From Zygnema cylindricum (Eukaryota > Streptophyta > Zygnematophyceae > Zygnematales > Zygnemataceae), in assembly GCA_037447655.1 (NCBI GenBank), contig JBBHKE010000834.1, positions 768,499 through 832,498 of the forward strand: 64,000 bases of DNA, given 5' to 3'. The notes under the pieces are model-generated. The model saw nothing but the letters and a program-made list of their open reading frames with translations, searched no databases and had not been told where the DNA came from. Within the stretch, counting starts at the first letter, position 1; every line of letters begins with the position of its first letter. Made by a program: the position numbers and the translations under genes. Below are positions 46,979-62,800 of this stretch, one piece after another.

Positions 46979-49900
46979 ATGGCGGTATTATCATGTCCTT
47001 CCTGTCTACAATCGTTGCAGGTTTCTAACCGTACTCTCATCCCTGGTCTCAAACCTACTTTCTCCTCTCCTTTTTCCAGCCTCTGGCATAGCAAAACCCG
47101 CCTACCCCTCAGCTATGCCTCTGCTCGGCAGCTCGCCTCTACTGTCACACCGAGAGGGGCGCAGGCTGGCAGCCGTCGCAGTTTAATAAATATGGCTGCA
47201 GTTGATACATCTATTGCTGCAGGTAAGTCAGGAGAGAGGGAGAGGAGGAGGGAGAGAAAGAGGGAGAGAAGCTGGCAGGCGAAAGGGAACTCCGGTTGTT
47301 CAGGATTATTTCTCTATTTGAAACAGTCAAATTAAAGGAAACCTGAGAAGTACTTTATTGTTGAAACACTATGTATGCCCGTGTATGCATGTATGTGTTT
47401 GCACATGTTAACATATGGTCACAATATGTTCTCGCCTACGTATGTAAACGTGTGCACATATGCATACATGTCCAAGCACATACACATTTGGCATTCACAC
47501 ACACACATACATGTGCTGTGCAGCTGGTAACTACAGTATTCTCGTAAATACCAGGAAGAATATCAAGACACATACAAATGCACACTTAAGTTTGAATGTA
47601 ATACACAAATACTCACACATGGGCAAACTGAGGACTTTGTGAGGCACATATTTGCATTGTAAGAGTGTAGAGGATGATGGTAGTCAAGCATTCCACCTGC
47701 ATTGTCTTTATAGCTACGGTTTACCATGGATAGGTTTGCCAGAAAGTGAAGGGATGTGACATTGGCTTTCTCAGAAGAGGGAATTTGTCCATAAAGCTTA
47801 TTTATATGGCAATGGGGAGGAGATGTCCCAGCAAATACAAAGAACAAGTCATGATAGCAATTTCTGAAATGAGACCCATTGTTACACAGTAAAATATTCT
47901 GGCTGCATCATAAGTTTTTTTGCTGATGTGCATGAAAGCGAGAGTCGACGTGTATCAGGCCTTCCAGGTTAAAAAAGCACGAACGGTTGCTTCATGAACT
48001 GTAAAGAACACCATTCATTCCTATGAAAGTAAGAAATAATATCGCAATTGCGAGAATAGAATCAATTACACCAATGAACGGTGTAAAGGAACTACAGTAC
48101 CAAACTTGACGATGTAATCTGAATTGCTTTGTTCAAATGCTGGTTCTTGTGAAAATTGCCCATGAATTCGCTGCTATTTTTCAATACATCTAGAAGCTAG
48201 TGAAATGTAGCGCTGACCATGTTTCGATGACATGTTATTCACTCAGTAAAAATCACTGAAGCGAGTAGGCGGTGAGAAAGATACCGTTGTTATAAGCGAT
48301 TCACATTCACGGAAGATGTTTGCTGTTGACCTACGACATGCTTCATACACAAAGGTCAATTATCCTCAAAAATGTGTATACAATGGTAGGCCTGGAACTT
48401 AGTGAATTTACTCACTTATAAGCTCTAAACTTTGAATGTAGGGCTTGAAAACAGAAGCCAAATTATTAATACCAATCCTATCTGCCATATAGCCCGTGTA
48501 AATTAGTAGCGATAATGCCTACATGATTCTACACTTCGAAAGATGCGAGGCTCTCCATACCCAATTCCGAATTGGTAGCAACATCTTAAATCTTCATGAT
48601 AGTTATCTGTTACTGCCCATGACTTTCGTTTTGAAGCATACAAAGAAAACTTATCACTTCAAATTTGTGACAACTATATCTGAACAACAGTAACTATGGG
48701 GTCTGTTCTGATTTAGAATTCATTTGAGCAAGCATATTATACTGTTTTAGGTAATGCTTTAATTTCATTTTTGTTTTCTTCAAGTACCAAATCAGCGAGG
48801 ATGCATTCAGGTGCTTTACATTCTATATTTATCAAACTCGCTGTTCAAGTTCAGGATTGGAGATATTTTTAAGGGATAGAATTAATATTTATGTTTTTCC
48901 ATTTTCATATCATGCATAGGATGCTCTTACATGGTAGTTTCAACTCTCTTTAATTGTTGAATTATAGATTTTTTGCTAATGGTACACCGTGAATATCTAT
49001 TGGGGTTAAGAAATGATCAGCATGAGGACTGGTCTGAATGATGTGGACGCTGTGAACCGCAAAAAGGATTTGCGTTAAGAAAAACACAAGTGGTACTATT
49101 TACCCAATCTTGTATTAAGCCAGCTTGACGTCATGACAGATTTGATAACTTGCATCTTCACTCAACATTTTAGACAAGAGCTCATTACATATTTAAATCT
49201 AGATTTCTTCGCCAACCCAAATGAGGATCGAGTTGACTATATCATCTGTTTAAACATTCTCAGCTTTGTTTCAAATGGAAAGAATGAAGGAATTGCTAGC
49301 TTACGTTTTGATTCTTGTTTTTTTTTTTACAATAATTTTAAACATTCCTATCCGAGACCATAATGCCATGACATTTTTGAGCCACAAAATTAACCTCTTT
49401 ATGTGACAAGTTATGAGGTACACCTGAAGTTCAGAGGTTTCAGGCTTTCCATCCCTAATTAAGCCGAACCTCACTTTTTTTTGAAACCAATTCTATTTGA
49501 TTGTCTTCAAGAAAAAGCTAAGACAACACCTGATTTAAAAACATCACACATGACATTGTGTGGTCAGCTGTTGTAGTGATGGCAATAGACTTGCCAATAA
49601 AATGCAGACTATTTTCAGTGATTGGTGTTGTAGGTCAAGCACAAGATTCTATTCATTGTAACCAGGCTTCTAGATGGACGAATGAGTATATTTTCTTGAC
49701 TTCTCTTGCAGATGTGAGTCTTCAAAGCAGCAAACCCGAGGAAGTTCGGGCTGTACTGTTTGACATGGACGGAGTTCTATGTAACAGTGAGGACCGTTCA
49801 CGGGACGCAGCTGTGACCTTATTCGCCGAGATGGGGGTGAAAGTCACTCCCAATGACTTCATTCCATTCATGGGTACAGGTATATCTCGGTTCTGTGAAT

Positions 49901-52900
49901 GAGAGATAGTACTTGAAAGGAGACGGTATCTGCTGGTTAATTAGGTGGAGTAGACAATGGGATATTGTCTTCATTTGTTCTACTTAAATCCATTTTGATG
50001 GTGTTCTATGAGCAGAGCTGGTTCTTGGAACACAGGACTCTTCTTATCTCTCTATGTCTCTTTGTTTGCAGGCGAGGCTAATTTTCTTGGAGGTGTTGCA
50101 CGACTATACGAGGTGAAGGATTTTGATCCCGCAAAAGCGAAGGCTCGTTTTTTCGAAATCTATATTGAGCAGGTAAAGTTGCAACTTTATACTGTCTTCA
50201 TGCCACTATCATCGTGTCGTCGTTTTTAACATCTTAAGATATTTTTTCAGTATGGTTTTCTAATTATCCAATGGAAAATGTTGCATTTCAACAATGAGGC
50301 CTCCAGATGCGATACCATGTTCTTGTTGTAGTAAAGCTTTACAAGTTCCTAATTTCTACAAAAATGAGACACCTTTTTATGTGATGTGTGCAGTATGCAA
50401 AGCCAAACTCTGGGTTGGGGTATACAGGCGCACTAGAGCTGATTGAGGAGGTGAGATTTTGACCATGCAGCTTTACTATTTACCTATGTGTACTTATGAT
50501 TTTAGTATAAATTTGTCAAACGTTGCAGGTTATTTACACTACACTGAAAAAGTATAATTATGTGGTAAAGGCATTTAGATGATGAGAAGCTGCCTGCAAT
50601 TTTCATCTATTAAGAACAACATATGAACATATGTTAGGGACAAGAGGTTGGTTGTCGAGATGGAAACCAAAAACAGTTGTAATATGAAGAAGCAAAAGGA
50701 GTTTTATGAAGCCTATTTACATACTAATGGACAATCAAGAATAGATTGAGGAAACATGATAGAGGATACAGGAATTCCCAAGAAAAGGTACTATTGAAAA
50801 GACTGATGGTTTCTTATGGCCATCTGCGGAACTGGAAGAAATATAGTGTAAGAAGGCGGGTTTGAAGACTGCCGTGGCATCGAGTGCTGATCGTGTGAAA
50901 GTCGACGCAAATTTGAGCGCATCGGGGCTCCCACAGTCGAAGTAAGTAATACATAACACAATTCAGTAAATGCAAGCATCAGAACACAGGATACAAAATG
51001 TAATACGTAATACAGTATGTAATACATAATACAGTAAGTAATACGTAATACAATTCAGACAATGCAAGTGTCAGTATAGAGGATACAGCAAGTATACATA
51101 ATACAGTCAGTAGTACGCAATCCAACTCAGTCAGTGCTGGAGTCAATTATCAAGATACAGGATACAACAAACTCGTATATAATGTCCACATAGTGACTTC
51201 GGTGGGTCAAAGTGTGTATTTGCAGTTTTGACGCTATTGTTTCAGCGGATAAGTTTGAGAATCTGAAACCAGCTCCGGATATTTTCCTCGCTGCCGCTGC
51301 GTTGCTAGGTGTTCCTCCTAGCCAGGTGATTTTCCTTTCCCAGGGTCGTGAAAAAAGGGAAAGTGACACCAGTTGAGGTCAAGGGCATGTTAAATGGAAA
51401 GCTTGAGAATATGGCTTTTGTCAAATCTTGAACCTCTCTTTCTTTGTTGCTGGACTTGGATGGAAGGTTGGCAAGTGATGAAAAATTTGAAGATGATAAT
51501 GATAATATTGTCTATGATAAAATCAAGAACAATAAAGGAAGTTTTGCTTTTTGTTTTTTTACAGTGTGTAGTGATTGAAGATGCTTTGGCGGGAGTTCAA
51601 GCAGCAACTTCGGCAGGAATGAGGTAGAAAACATCTGAGCCACTTCAATACGGGCGAGCCTTTAATGAATTGACAAATGTTTAGGAAGTTGCTAATTGAG
51701 AAATGTCATTGTTAGTGTGTACTCCGGTCATCACACGTGTAATGTATATTCAATCAAAAGAAATATCATTAGTAAGAACTGTGTCAACACACCTGTGAAG
51801 GTCACCTCAAAACTTATTTGAAACACGAACAGAAGTTCAAATACAACTTTGGACTAGTTGACATGAACATTTTAAAGTAGAAAAGGATGTTATTAGAACA
51901 AATGAAATGTTTTGTCTCTGACTTCTAAAGTAGCTTTTTTTTGTGACTCCCCCAAAATAAAAGAAAAAGGTTATTGCTCTGCGCTTGCTAGAAAAATATC
52001 TTTTTGTATCCCTGTAATTGTTAGGAACATTGTTGTCATTTGAATTTGTATGTACTTGGGATCATTGCTCTGTCTATAGAGAGTCTAACTGATAGACTTG
52101 CTAAGTGGCTCCCAAGTTTCCTCTTGTGTTACTTTTTTCAGATCTATTGCGGTCACCACCACTCTAGGAGAGCAGTCTTTAAGAGAAGGGAAACCTGCTC
52201 TTATTAAGTCAGATATTTCAGACATTAAACTAGATGACATTCTCTCTTTGAAGTACCCCAATGATAGCAGTAATGGTAAGTCCTTTCCAACCCTTCTCAA
52301 GTGTTTTATTTCAGATATCTGTAAATTTCATCGGAGATTTGAATATTTTTGAATATGTTATTCAGGTTAACAAAATTTACCAATTGTCTTTGTTTATCCT
52401 GGTATTGCTTCACAGAAAATGGTTCAAATGGCGGCAGTCTTTCTGAGGCACTTTCGAATGGAAATAGTCTCGGTTCGCCAGCACAGCCTGAGACTGTTTT
52501 AAAAGAAAATGCAAATTCCTCAATAGGTGGCGGTGGTGGATTGGATTCACCACTTGTGTTGCCAGGAGGGTACGATTTTTCTGTAACCTTGGAGGAAATC
52601 TTAACCAACAGATCCTCAATTTAAGCACAAATAGAGTTGATAGGTCCCCTTAAAATGCACAAAGTACTTTTCTGGCCGGGTAAATGTACTGCCCCTTGCT
52701 ATTAGTGTTAGATATTGTTCAAACGTTTTTGACGTTATTATCAACCATTGATTTTTTTCTTTCCTTAACGGGAGCAATTGAAATGTAACAGTCTCACTTT
52801 TTCGATCGCGATGTCATGATTGAAAATCAGAAAATTCCGTGATGAGAAAAAGTTATTTGGGTGCCCAAAATATGTTTAAAACTAATATCGATAGGCAGTG

Positions 52901-55900
52901 TTGCTTTGCAAACCAAACTGTTTGCTGACCAAAGAGACACACCAAAACTTCACTGATGGACCATAGGACTCACATGTGTATTGTTGGTCCAACTCAGAGC
53001 TAAACTTAGAAATAGGGATAGAGGTAGAAATAATAATTAAGCTCACAAGCAATTGTATGTTCGTTCAAAAGGCATATAAGAAACAATGTAAAGGTTCTAG
53101 CAGATAGTAGGAAAATGCAATGGTGGAGAGGGTTAAATATTGATGTTTGTTGTTGGGTCAACAGTTTAATGACTACTCGCCGAAATGTGTTGCGTTTTGC
53201 GAGCCTTGCTGGAGGACTTGGGTCCCTTCTATTCGCTCTTACTCACTCAAAGGTAACTCTCCCTGGTTCACCTATTCCTCTTGTGTTTTAACTCTTGTGA
53301 ATCTCTTTGCTCTATCTTGTTTTTAACTACATTTGATTTTCTCGTGGGATTCTAATGGGTTTTCTGTTGCCTGGATTTGCCATCAGTGTGTCTAAACAAA
53401 AATCACCCGTTGTTGGGCGATAAATGAAATGATTTCAGGATTGTTAAAATAACGAAAAAATTTAGAGAGCCATAAATGAACGAATCTATGTACATGTAGA
53501 GATGAACATGTCACATAATTTGAGCCCAAAGAGTCTCTGGAACAGTAGTTTCTCAATTCTCGCGATGGCCTTCACAAAAAGGACAGTTGCATAAACTTGT
53601 ACTCAAGAAAAAACGTTATCTCATGTGATAAAAAGAGAGATGTGTCTCTCCAGATGTGTTTCTCTCTCCGTTTTTTTTATCTTGCTTTTAAGTGGGGTGA
53701 AAGTAAATCAGCGTTATAGAGAAATTACAATTAAACATTTTTTTCATAATGGTATTGATACACAAATTAGAATCAATGACACTAATTTATTATTGATACT
53801 AATAATTTCTATAGTCTAATAACGATTCACAGTGTAGTTGTCGTTTTTCATGGACGTCATCATCATTATATGGTTAAGTGTATCTAATTGATTGAAAAGA
53901 CAGAAAATGTGGGGCGTTTTAATTCTCAAAGTCTCACCACTCCAATCATTGCAATTTTTTAATCGGTCCAGTTTATAATGGCACTTCCTTAAAAGAAAGT
54001 GTTTTCTTAGAAAGGGTTTTTTGGAGCTTGGAATTTTTCGAGATTCCATGTTAGAGATAATGTTGTATCGCAACTAGTTCCTAAGTTTGTCGTTCGAATG
54101 TGTTTTGTTATTAGGAGATGTACTCTTATGGCATATCGTGATCGAAGGGAAAGAGTCTCACCTTTAAGTTGGTCAATTTCAAATAAAATGAAACAATAAT
54201 GTATATTACGTTGAGAGGCAAAAAATAACATAAAATTCAAGTAGCGATGTAACTGACAGCCCATTACCAGTTCATGGATTTCTGAACCAATTTAAAACAC
54301 TGAACCGAATCGATCAGGACGACTGACAAAAAGAGGGCAAGGATAGAAAACAAGAGAGGGGGAGATCAAGCGGGAGATCTGCAACTTACAACGTAAAAAT
54401 CTTGATTGATTTTAGACCCCTGACTCTATTTGTAAATAAATTCTTAGCACGCATGACTGCGAGGAGTGAGGTAATAGCTGGGAACAATAATATTAGGAGT
54501 AGAGATTCATAAGAGAGGGGGGATAGTAGATCTGAGAGGCTTTCTGGGGGAAGGAGGGAACAGGGTCTGAGTGAATATCTACGCCAATGGGGAGCCCCAT
54601 GGCTCATTCAGGCTGCTATTACTTTTTTTTTTTTCCAACGTTGGGCCTATCTTTCTAAGGTGCTTTTACTCTTTGGGAGAACAAGAGATCATAGAGGAAA
54701 AAGCGAAAACCGTGAGGAAAAGGAGGGGAAGTAGTTGAAGAGAGGAAATAAGGGAGGAACAGCTTCATGACACACTCTCTAGGTTCTGCAAGTGCTTCTA
54801 CTTTTACTTCTCTCTTTCCTGGAAGCTCACATAACTGCCGAATGTGTGACTTTATGCTCTTAAATGACTGTGGAGAGAGTTTTGGTTTTATTTGGGAGAA
54901 TTTATATCTGATTCTAAAGGTCGAATATACATATTATTTTTTATGACTCAGTTTTTTAGGGAAGGTCTGGACTGGTAATGTGTACTAGTCGTTTAGAGAG
55001 GATAACACAAAATACAGAGAATTCGAAGAGTGGAATTTTGACTTATCGAAGGGGACATTCAAAAAGACAAATTATTTTTCTTCTGGATTGTACTTTAATG
55101 CAGGATAGATAATTTTCCGTTGATCTTATTCTAGATAGATTCTGGATGGGGAGTGCAGGCACTCTCATATGTGTCTCCCAAAGCCATAATTAATGCTCTT
55201 GTTGGTGTTGCGGGACTACCTTCGTCAAAAAGTGAAGGTATTGAACAAAATTCGCTGATTTTAAGCCTCTCCTAATGTGCGGTCTTTAGAAATGAAGAGA
55301 GTCACAAAAACAAGCAGCTCAGTTCTTCGCCTCTTAACTTTGAAGAGAGAAAACGAGTACTTTTATGGTCGTATTTTGTATAATTTTTTTCTGTTTGACT
55401 GCATAGCAGCAGAATATTTCATTTTCAAAACTGCTGTTCATTTTCTATATGATGCGTTTCAAATATCCTAACTCTGATTAGTAATATTTCATTTTATTTT
55501 TTTCGCATCGAAGTTATTGTTATCGTTTGACTATTTTGACTGACTCTGTCATTGTGTTCCGCAGGTGAAGATCGGATCGCTGAATTGAAGCAATACATTA
55601 CGGATTTAGATAGAAGGTAGAGTTATTCTAGAACCCTTTCAGGACACTGGCTTCTGTGATGGGACCTTTTTATAAATCATGAATCCTATACAGCGTTAAT
55701 ACTGGAACTGTTCATAAATTTTAAGCCCTACTAAACCATCACTCTTAATTTCGTGGTAGTTTTGGGAATCATCGTTGCTAATCAAAACTAATCCTTTGGT
55801 GAAATTCTACCATATTCGTTTCTTTTCACACTATCTCATGTGTTGTACTACATGGATTCAGCTAACATGCTCTTTAATATAGGTAGTGAATCCATATTTG

Positions 55901-56844
55901 GTGTGGACCACACTAATGGCGGCAAACGGTGTGGTGGTTTGCAGAGGTGGTGGAGTACAGGTTCCGGAATTTGAATCACAACTGGACTGGCTCAATACCG
56001 CTCCTTTAAGTATGAACAAGGTAACTATAACGTGACTCGGTGCTGGAGTCTTTTGGTCCCCGAACCTAAAATAACACTATTAAAACCCACTTTTTTTTGT
56101 TTTTTCATGTTAATTTGGTAAGCGGTTGAAAATCGTAACATTATTGTAAACCCCACGCTATATGCTTCTTGACACTATTAGCGATTCACGGTGTACTGCT
56201 TTTACCACCATTGGTATATTCCATGCTATTTATACATCAGGTATAGTCAATGGTTTTTGATAAGTGGTTTGTGCAAATATATTTGGTTAAACACATGATT
56301 TGTGTACAGAAATAAGTGTGTACAAAGATTGGTAATACAAAAGTACAATCTTTAGATTGTGTGAGGACATCAGTAGGAGACTACGCTGTAAAGTGTGATT
56401 ACTTTGGACCAAACTGAATTTAGGTGCTTCCTTTTCGTTGACTATTATTAGAGCTTCATTTTTCCTTTGGGAAAAATCAAAAACTCTTTAATTTCTAAGC
56501 TGACATGGAAACGTTTTTTCGATGCAGGAATTAAAGGGTAAGCTTGTCCTTTTGGACTTTTGGACGTACTGCTGCATTAATTGCATGCATGTTTTGCCGG
56601 ACCTCGCTTTTCTGGAATCAAAGTATAGCAGCAAACCGGTAGGTCTCCTTTTCTCGACCGTTGTACGGTTCATTGACACTGTTAATTATATTCTCTATGG
56701 TGCATTGCTTTTACTGCTCAGCCTTATTTTCTGTAAATAGTACACTTTACTTTGATTACAAACAAAAGGTAGTGTGGTGTATAGGAGCGGAGTGCAGAAT
56801 GAGTCAAAACATAAGCAAGATAACGATGATGAAGAAGACCAGTA

Positions 56845-56894
<50 letters not shown>

Positions 56895-59800
56895 CCTCTT
56901 GCATAATATGTAACATGCATATATAATAGACAATGATAACGAATTGTAATAATAAAGGGAGCTTTTTTGTGAGAGGGAAGAGCAGGTGGTAGTGGTGGGT
57001 GTACACTCTGCTAAATTTGACAACGAGAAGGATTTGGAGGCAATTCGTCAAGCTGTACTCCGATATGATGTTGTGCATCCAGTGAGACTCTAAACTATCA
57101 CTAAAACTGAAAAGAAAAAAACGACATTTTTCTCTTCTCGTGATGATGAATGGAGTAGGGCGATCCTTCTTACTTTTTTTCCCCTCTAATTCTTTCCGAT
57201 GGTAGAGTCGTCTTGCTCATCTGAGTTCCTCATGACATGAACGAACCTAACCCCGTTTCTTTTCTTTTATTTTTTATGGTTTTAGGTAGTTAATGATGGA
57301 GAAATGACAATGTGGCGTAAATTGGGTGTCAGTTCATGGCCTACACTTGCCCTTGTCAGTCCCTCTGGAAGGCTCATTGCAATGCTGGCTGGGGAAGGGC
57401 ATCGTGAGGTGAGTTTCTTCCTTTATTCAGAACTTTTACATTATGTAGGATCTATACCCTCGTTGGGATATTTATGTGAGGTTTGAATCTTTTTTCAGCA
57501 AATCGACAGATTTCAGAACCTACACTCAGTTTTTGCCTCAGTTTTTTTAGATTTTTACACCTCCTATTAGCTTATGATTGTTCTTTGGCAAATACTGAGA
57601 GGAGTTTATGTGTTTTCCAGGATTTGGATGACCTTCTTTCAGCTGCTTTGGAATACTATGAGGAAAAGGGGGAACTGAATAATAGCCCTTTGCCTATTGC
57701 TTTGGAGAAAAACAAAGACGGGAGGCTGTTATCTTCTCCTCTGCGATTTCCAGGAAAGATTATAACAGATCTTGCAAATGGTCGTCTTTTCATATCTGAC
57801 TCGAACCACCACCGCATAGTAAGTATGTCAATTTTGTTGAAACATTTCTTTTTGTTTCAGTAGCCGTTTACACTATCACGCAGTGTTTTCTGGTCAGGCG
57901 TGACCCACACTTTATGTTTTGTTTAAAACAAATGTCTTGATTCTAACTGTGAAAGCGTCCTGGTTTAAAATAGTACGTTCCAAACCAGTTAGCTATATGA
58001 GTGATTATCGTGAAGCGTTGTACAAATAGCTTGGGACAAAGACTTGCTTTTTTGGAAAATACACCAATATTTGGAATATATTTGGAAATTACCAACACTA
58101 GTATGAGTTACATTGTTGATAAACCGACTCTGTCTTATGGTTAATGGTTGTTATTTGCGTTAACACTTCATTAGAATTAACTATGCTAAGTTATGTTTTT
58201 CAACGTGGCTTATTATGGGCCAGTTAACTAAATGATGCCATTAACAATTTATGCTTTTGGGTAAAAAACAATAGTGATGGGCAGTGTACTGAATCGAAGG
58301 ATTGAATGTGTGGAGGAAAATCCAGGTTGTAACGGATCTTGAGGGTCGGTTTCTCCTTCAAGTGGGAGGAGCCGGTGGGGAGGGCTTCAGAAATGGAAGC
58401 TTTGAGACAGCAGCTTTTAACAGACCACAGGTAGGAGACATATAAAGCCTGGATTAAGAAGTTATAGGCAAAAAACAGTGAAGAGGTCTTTCAGATTCTA
58501 TCAGCTGAACTTGAATTGATTTTTTTTTTTTTTTTTTTTTTGGTTCAGGGTATGGCGTATGACTCTACTCGAAATGTGTTGTATGTGGCAGATACAGAAA
58601 ACCACGCCTTGAGGTATGCCATATGTACTTGTATGTGTTATAAGCTTTGTTTTTTTACCAAATGCCTGTCTTTTTTACCTTTGCCTCGTTTTTGAGACTA
58701 CACTATGAATGGCTATTAGCGTAATTCCGTCCCGTTTTTTTTTTGACCTCTGAACAGAAAGTAGCGTTATTAGCACTAATTGTTTTTTTTTTTTTGGTAA
58801 TGCTAACTCTTTTCGCGGTTCACAATCGTTCACGTCATTTAGACCGCAAATGGACATTACAGTCCTCATATTCATTTTTTCTTAAGGCTAAATAGTGATT
58901 CGTGGTGTAGTACATCGCCCATCGCTATCAGACTTAATCACTCTACTTCGTGTGACTGTTTTTTTGACCCCAAATTGTAAATCAGTCAATAACACTTTTG
59001 TTAAGTGGCCCATAATGAGCCATGTGGCAAAACGTAATGTAGTGTAGTTGAATTTAATAGTGTTCTTGCTAAAAAATTCACTAACTCTAAGGGCGTAGTC
59101 CCATCGAGGTAAAAACTCTGGTTCTACTGCGAAATTTTAGCTCCATGGTGTATAGAATCGAATTTGTCGAAGTTATACTCACAATCTTTTCTATAAGATT
59201 TTGTTTTGAAATATCTACAGATACCGACCAAGAATCTGTGTAAACAATCATCTTGCAATACGTGTCCGATAAAAGTTTCAGACAACTGTAAAGAAAAGGT
59301 TTGTCATGTGAAATGACACGACATCCTACAAAAGGATACATTCTTTTTTGTTCCCGATACATTCTTTTTTGTTCCCGAATTGGCTCGAGGTTTTGATTAT
59401 GTCAAGTATTTTTCAAGTGTACCTTTATGTCATTTGTTTCGTGAAATGCTGTGTGTCAGAAATTTACATCTTTTCCTGTTGATGAATGTAAATCTTTCAA
59501 TTCAGCCCGCAATCTTGGTGCTGAAAGATTTTCTATGTATGCGTCGACATATCATTCATCAATCAATATAGAATTTGATCCGATTTCAATTCTCAATCTT
59601 GTGTCATAGAGCCAATTTCGCAAAATATGAGAGTTTTGCGTATTAGTTGTTTAGAAAAACGCTCAATGGGACAATGGGCTAACAGCGGTCGCTGGTTTGG
59701 TTCTCAGTAGTTGGTCAACTGAAGCCATTGGATAAACTTAACGTATGGAAGTTTGTTTCATGTAGAAGAACCTCGAGGAGTGACTTCATAAAGTTGAAAT

Positions 59801-62800
59801 GTTATTTATATGGAAACTCCTTATGCAGTCTTTAGTTGTGCATGGAAAGGAGGAAATGAAGCTGATTTTTTGATGGGATTTACAGGGAAATCAACCTGGT
59901 GACGGAAACAGTATCCACTCTAGCTGGAGATGGAACTAAAGGGCAGGATTATACGGGTGGACGTTCTGGAACCTCTCAGGTATTTTAAAATCTTGCTGGC
60001 ACTTATTTGGAAACTCCTGAACCTGAATAAATGCTGAAAGTCACATATATCAGGTGATCCTGTGTTTTATTCAGACTGACATGTCATCTGTCGCGAAAAC
60101 CTCTTATGATAAAGATAGACAACTATTGAAAACCATGTTTATGAAAGCCCGTCAATTTCTGCATGTTGTGACCAAACAAAGCATAAATAATTCCATCTTT
60201 TATTTCAAAATCGGGATTGTGGTGTAGGTTTGAAAATGAAACAGTGTAAAAGGGAAGAAAGCTGGTAGATGTTGATAAATTCAAAATGTTAAAGAAAAAA
60301 GCATTGGTTGGGCTCTTTACAGGTTCTCAATTCGCCATGGGATGTTGCTGTGGACAAACTGGGCAAAAATGTATATATAGCGATAGCGGGACAGCATCAG
60401 ATCTGGCGACATGATGTAGAGACAGGTGTCACGTCCGTTTTTAGTGGAAATGGCTATGAACGCAACCAAAATGGACAAAGGTGTGAGAATTTCTTAAACG
60501 CAGATTTCCAGTCAACTACTGATGTCGTTTTTAAAATCCATATTTTGAGTCGATCCACTGGTGGCCAAATTGGGAGAGAAATTCAGGAACACTTCGTGAT
60601 TCTCACAAGTGGACTAGATGTGACAATTGTTTCATGAAAGGAAGTGCTAAATACAACAGAAGAAACTGATTAAATTGGGGTATTTGTGGGTACAGAGGCA
60701 CAGATACTGCATATGCTCAACCGTCTGGTCTCTCTTTTGGCCCAGGTTAGTTACAATCTTACATTCATCTAAGTCTGCTTGGAATATTCCAGGGAAAGGA
60801 AATGGAAAGAGAGAACAGTTATTTTGTAGCACGACAATGTGCATTGTACTTTGTAAAGGCCACACTAACCAGCTTCTAATTCTGAACCATATATACATTT
60901 AACTCATAAAACTGTACAAGTACTTATAAAACATAAGTAAATTTGAAATAATGATCATTGGATGAGTTGGCTTTTTTGTTAACGTCATTTTGACTTAGTG
61001 AAGTTGACCATGGCTATGCAGATGAAAAGGAATTATATGTTGCAGACAGTGAGAGTAGTTCCGTACGAGCTGTGAACCTGGCCACCGGGGGCTCTCGACT
61101 TTGTGCAGGAGGGGATCCCAACTTCTCTGACAATCTCTTTCAGGTGTCCTTTTTTTTCCTCTTGTTACTCTTGGTTGTCACCAATCATCCTAAACCCAGC
61201 CTATTCCAGCGAGGTATTTTTAGTTGTCAATAAATCGTCCTGTCTTCGATTCAACAAAGATTCAATTTCATTTTGAAGAAACTAATTGTAGGGAGCTGCA
61301 ATGCCCATCGTTATTAGAGTTAATAATTTTAATGGTGCGTATTTTTTATACCCAAAATTAAAAATTTGTGTTAATAACACTGTTAAATTGCCCATAATGA
61401 ACCACGCGACAAAACATAATTTAGTGTTTTTAATACCAAAACCGCCCTAACATTAATGATTCACTAACTCTAATCGCGATGTAAGTTGTAGTGGATGTGG
61501 AAAGAGTAAGATCCTAAGAGTTTTTTGTTCGAATATCTTTTCAAGTTTGCCGCATCACTAAAGAAGTCAAGTTGTGTAGTGACAATTAATGAAGTAAGTG
61601 TACTTTTGTTGGTTTTGGGATATAGTTTGGGGACCGTGATGGAGTCGGTTCACGGGCACAACTCCAACATCCTTTGGGAGTTCTCTATGGCAGTGATGGG
61701 AAACTCTATATTGCAGATTCATACAACCATAAGGTAAGTTTCACTAACTTTTTGCGGTGACCTTTTTCTGTTTCAACGTTTTTTTCACCAACCAGGTTTT
61801 CTGCCTGGTTGTCTGCCTGCCTTTTACCAGTGAGCAAATTATATTGTATATGTGAAACATAACTGTCTTGGAGATTTCAGGTGAAGGTGATGGATCCCCA
61901 GACTTTACAAGTGGTCTCATTGGCCGGAACGGGAGTCGCAGGATTCAAAGAGGGGAGGGGAAAAGAGGCTCAGGTCAGGACTTCTATTTTTTTTTTTTCT
62001 TGCCTATAGTCTGTGAGTTTAAAGAATCACGTTGAGCTTTCTGTTGTGTGTTTTGACGGTTGGAAGTGTAGATTTATATTTTTTCCTCTAATAGGCGGAG
62101 ATTTATTGACATTTATTTATTTATTTCTGAAATTTGCGGGTGGTTGTGTATTGGTTGTTGGGTTCCAGTTATCAGAACCAGCGGGTTTAGCGGAAGGCCT
62201 AAACGGTAAGAGTTTGCAATTTACGGTTCTTTTGATTTTTATTTTATTCTCACATCATCAATGTTTGCTAAAAAACCTTGTCTTATATTCGCCTCCTTCT
62301 TGAGGTTGCATTGCCCTTAGTGACACAATAAAAACAGGCACTCGTTTGGTATACTAAAAGAGTTTGGAGGTGAAATATTCTCTCGTGTTTATTAACAACA
62401 CCTAATGCATTCGTCTGGTTTACTCATAACAGGACAAATTTATATTGCGGATACCAATAATAGTGTGATACGAATACTGGACACTCGAGCAGATAATTTG
62501 TTATCCACGTTAGACCTTTCGTCTGTCCCTTTGCCGTCTCCTTCCCTCCCCTCCTCTCGACGTCGACTTCGAAAACGACAACCAGTAGAGTCTGAAGTTG
62601 TAGCATTGGACCCCGTTAGTGCACAGAGCGGGGAACTCCGGCTTCTAATTAATATTCCGGCGGGCTACCATTATACAAAGGTGAGAACAGTTTTCCTTCA
62701 CTGAGTTTTTATGTTTTCTTGGCAGTGGTTAGGAGAAGTACAGTAAAATTAGTTTGGATCTTATTTGCAGGTTTGTTTGTGGGGAACAGCAATTATCCAC

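Noticed and set aside
56661-57078. Open frames with long Leu-Ser or Glu-Arg runs
   Set aside because: Direct translation of the (CT)n microsatellite in an SOQ1 intron.
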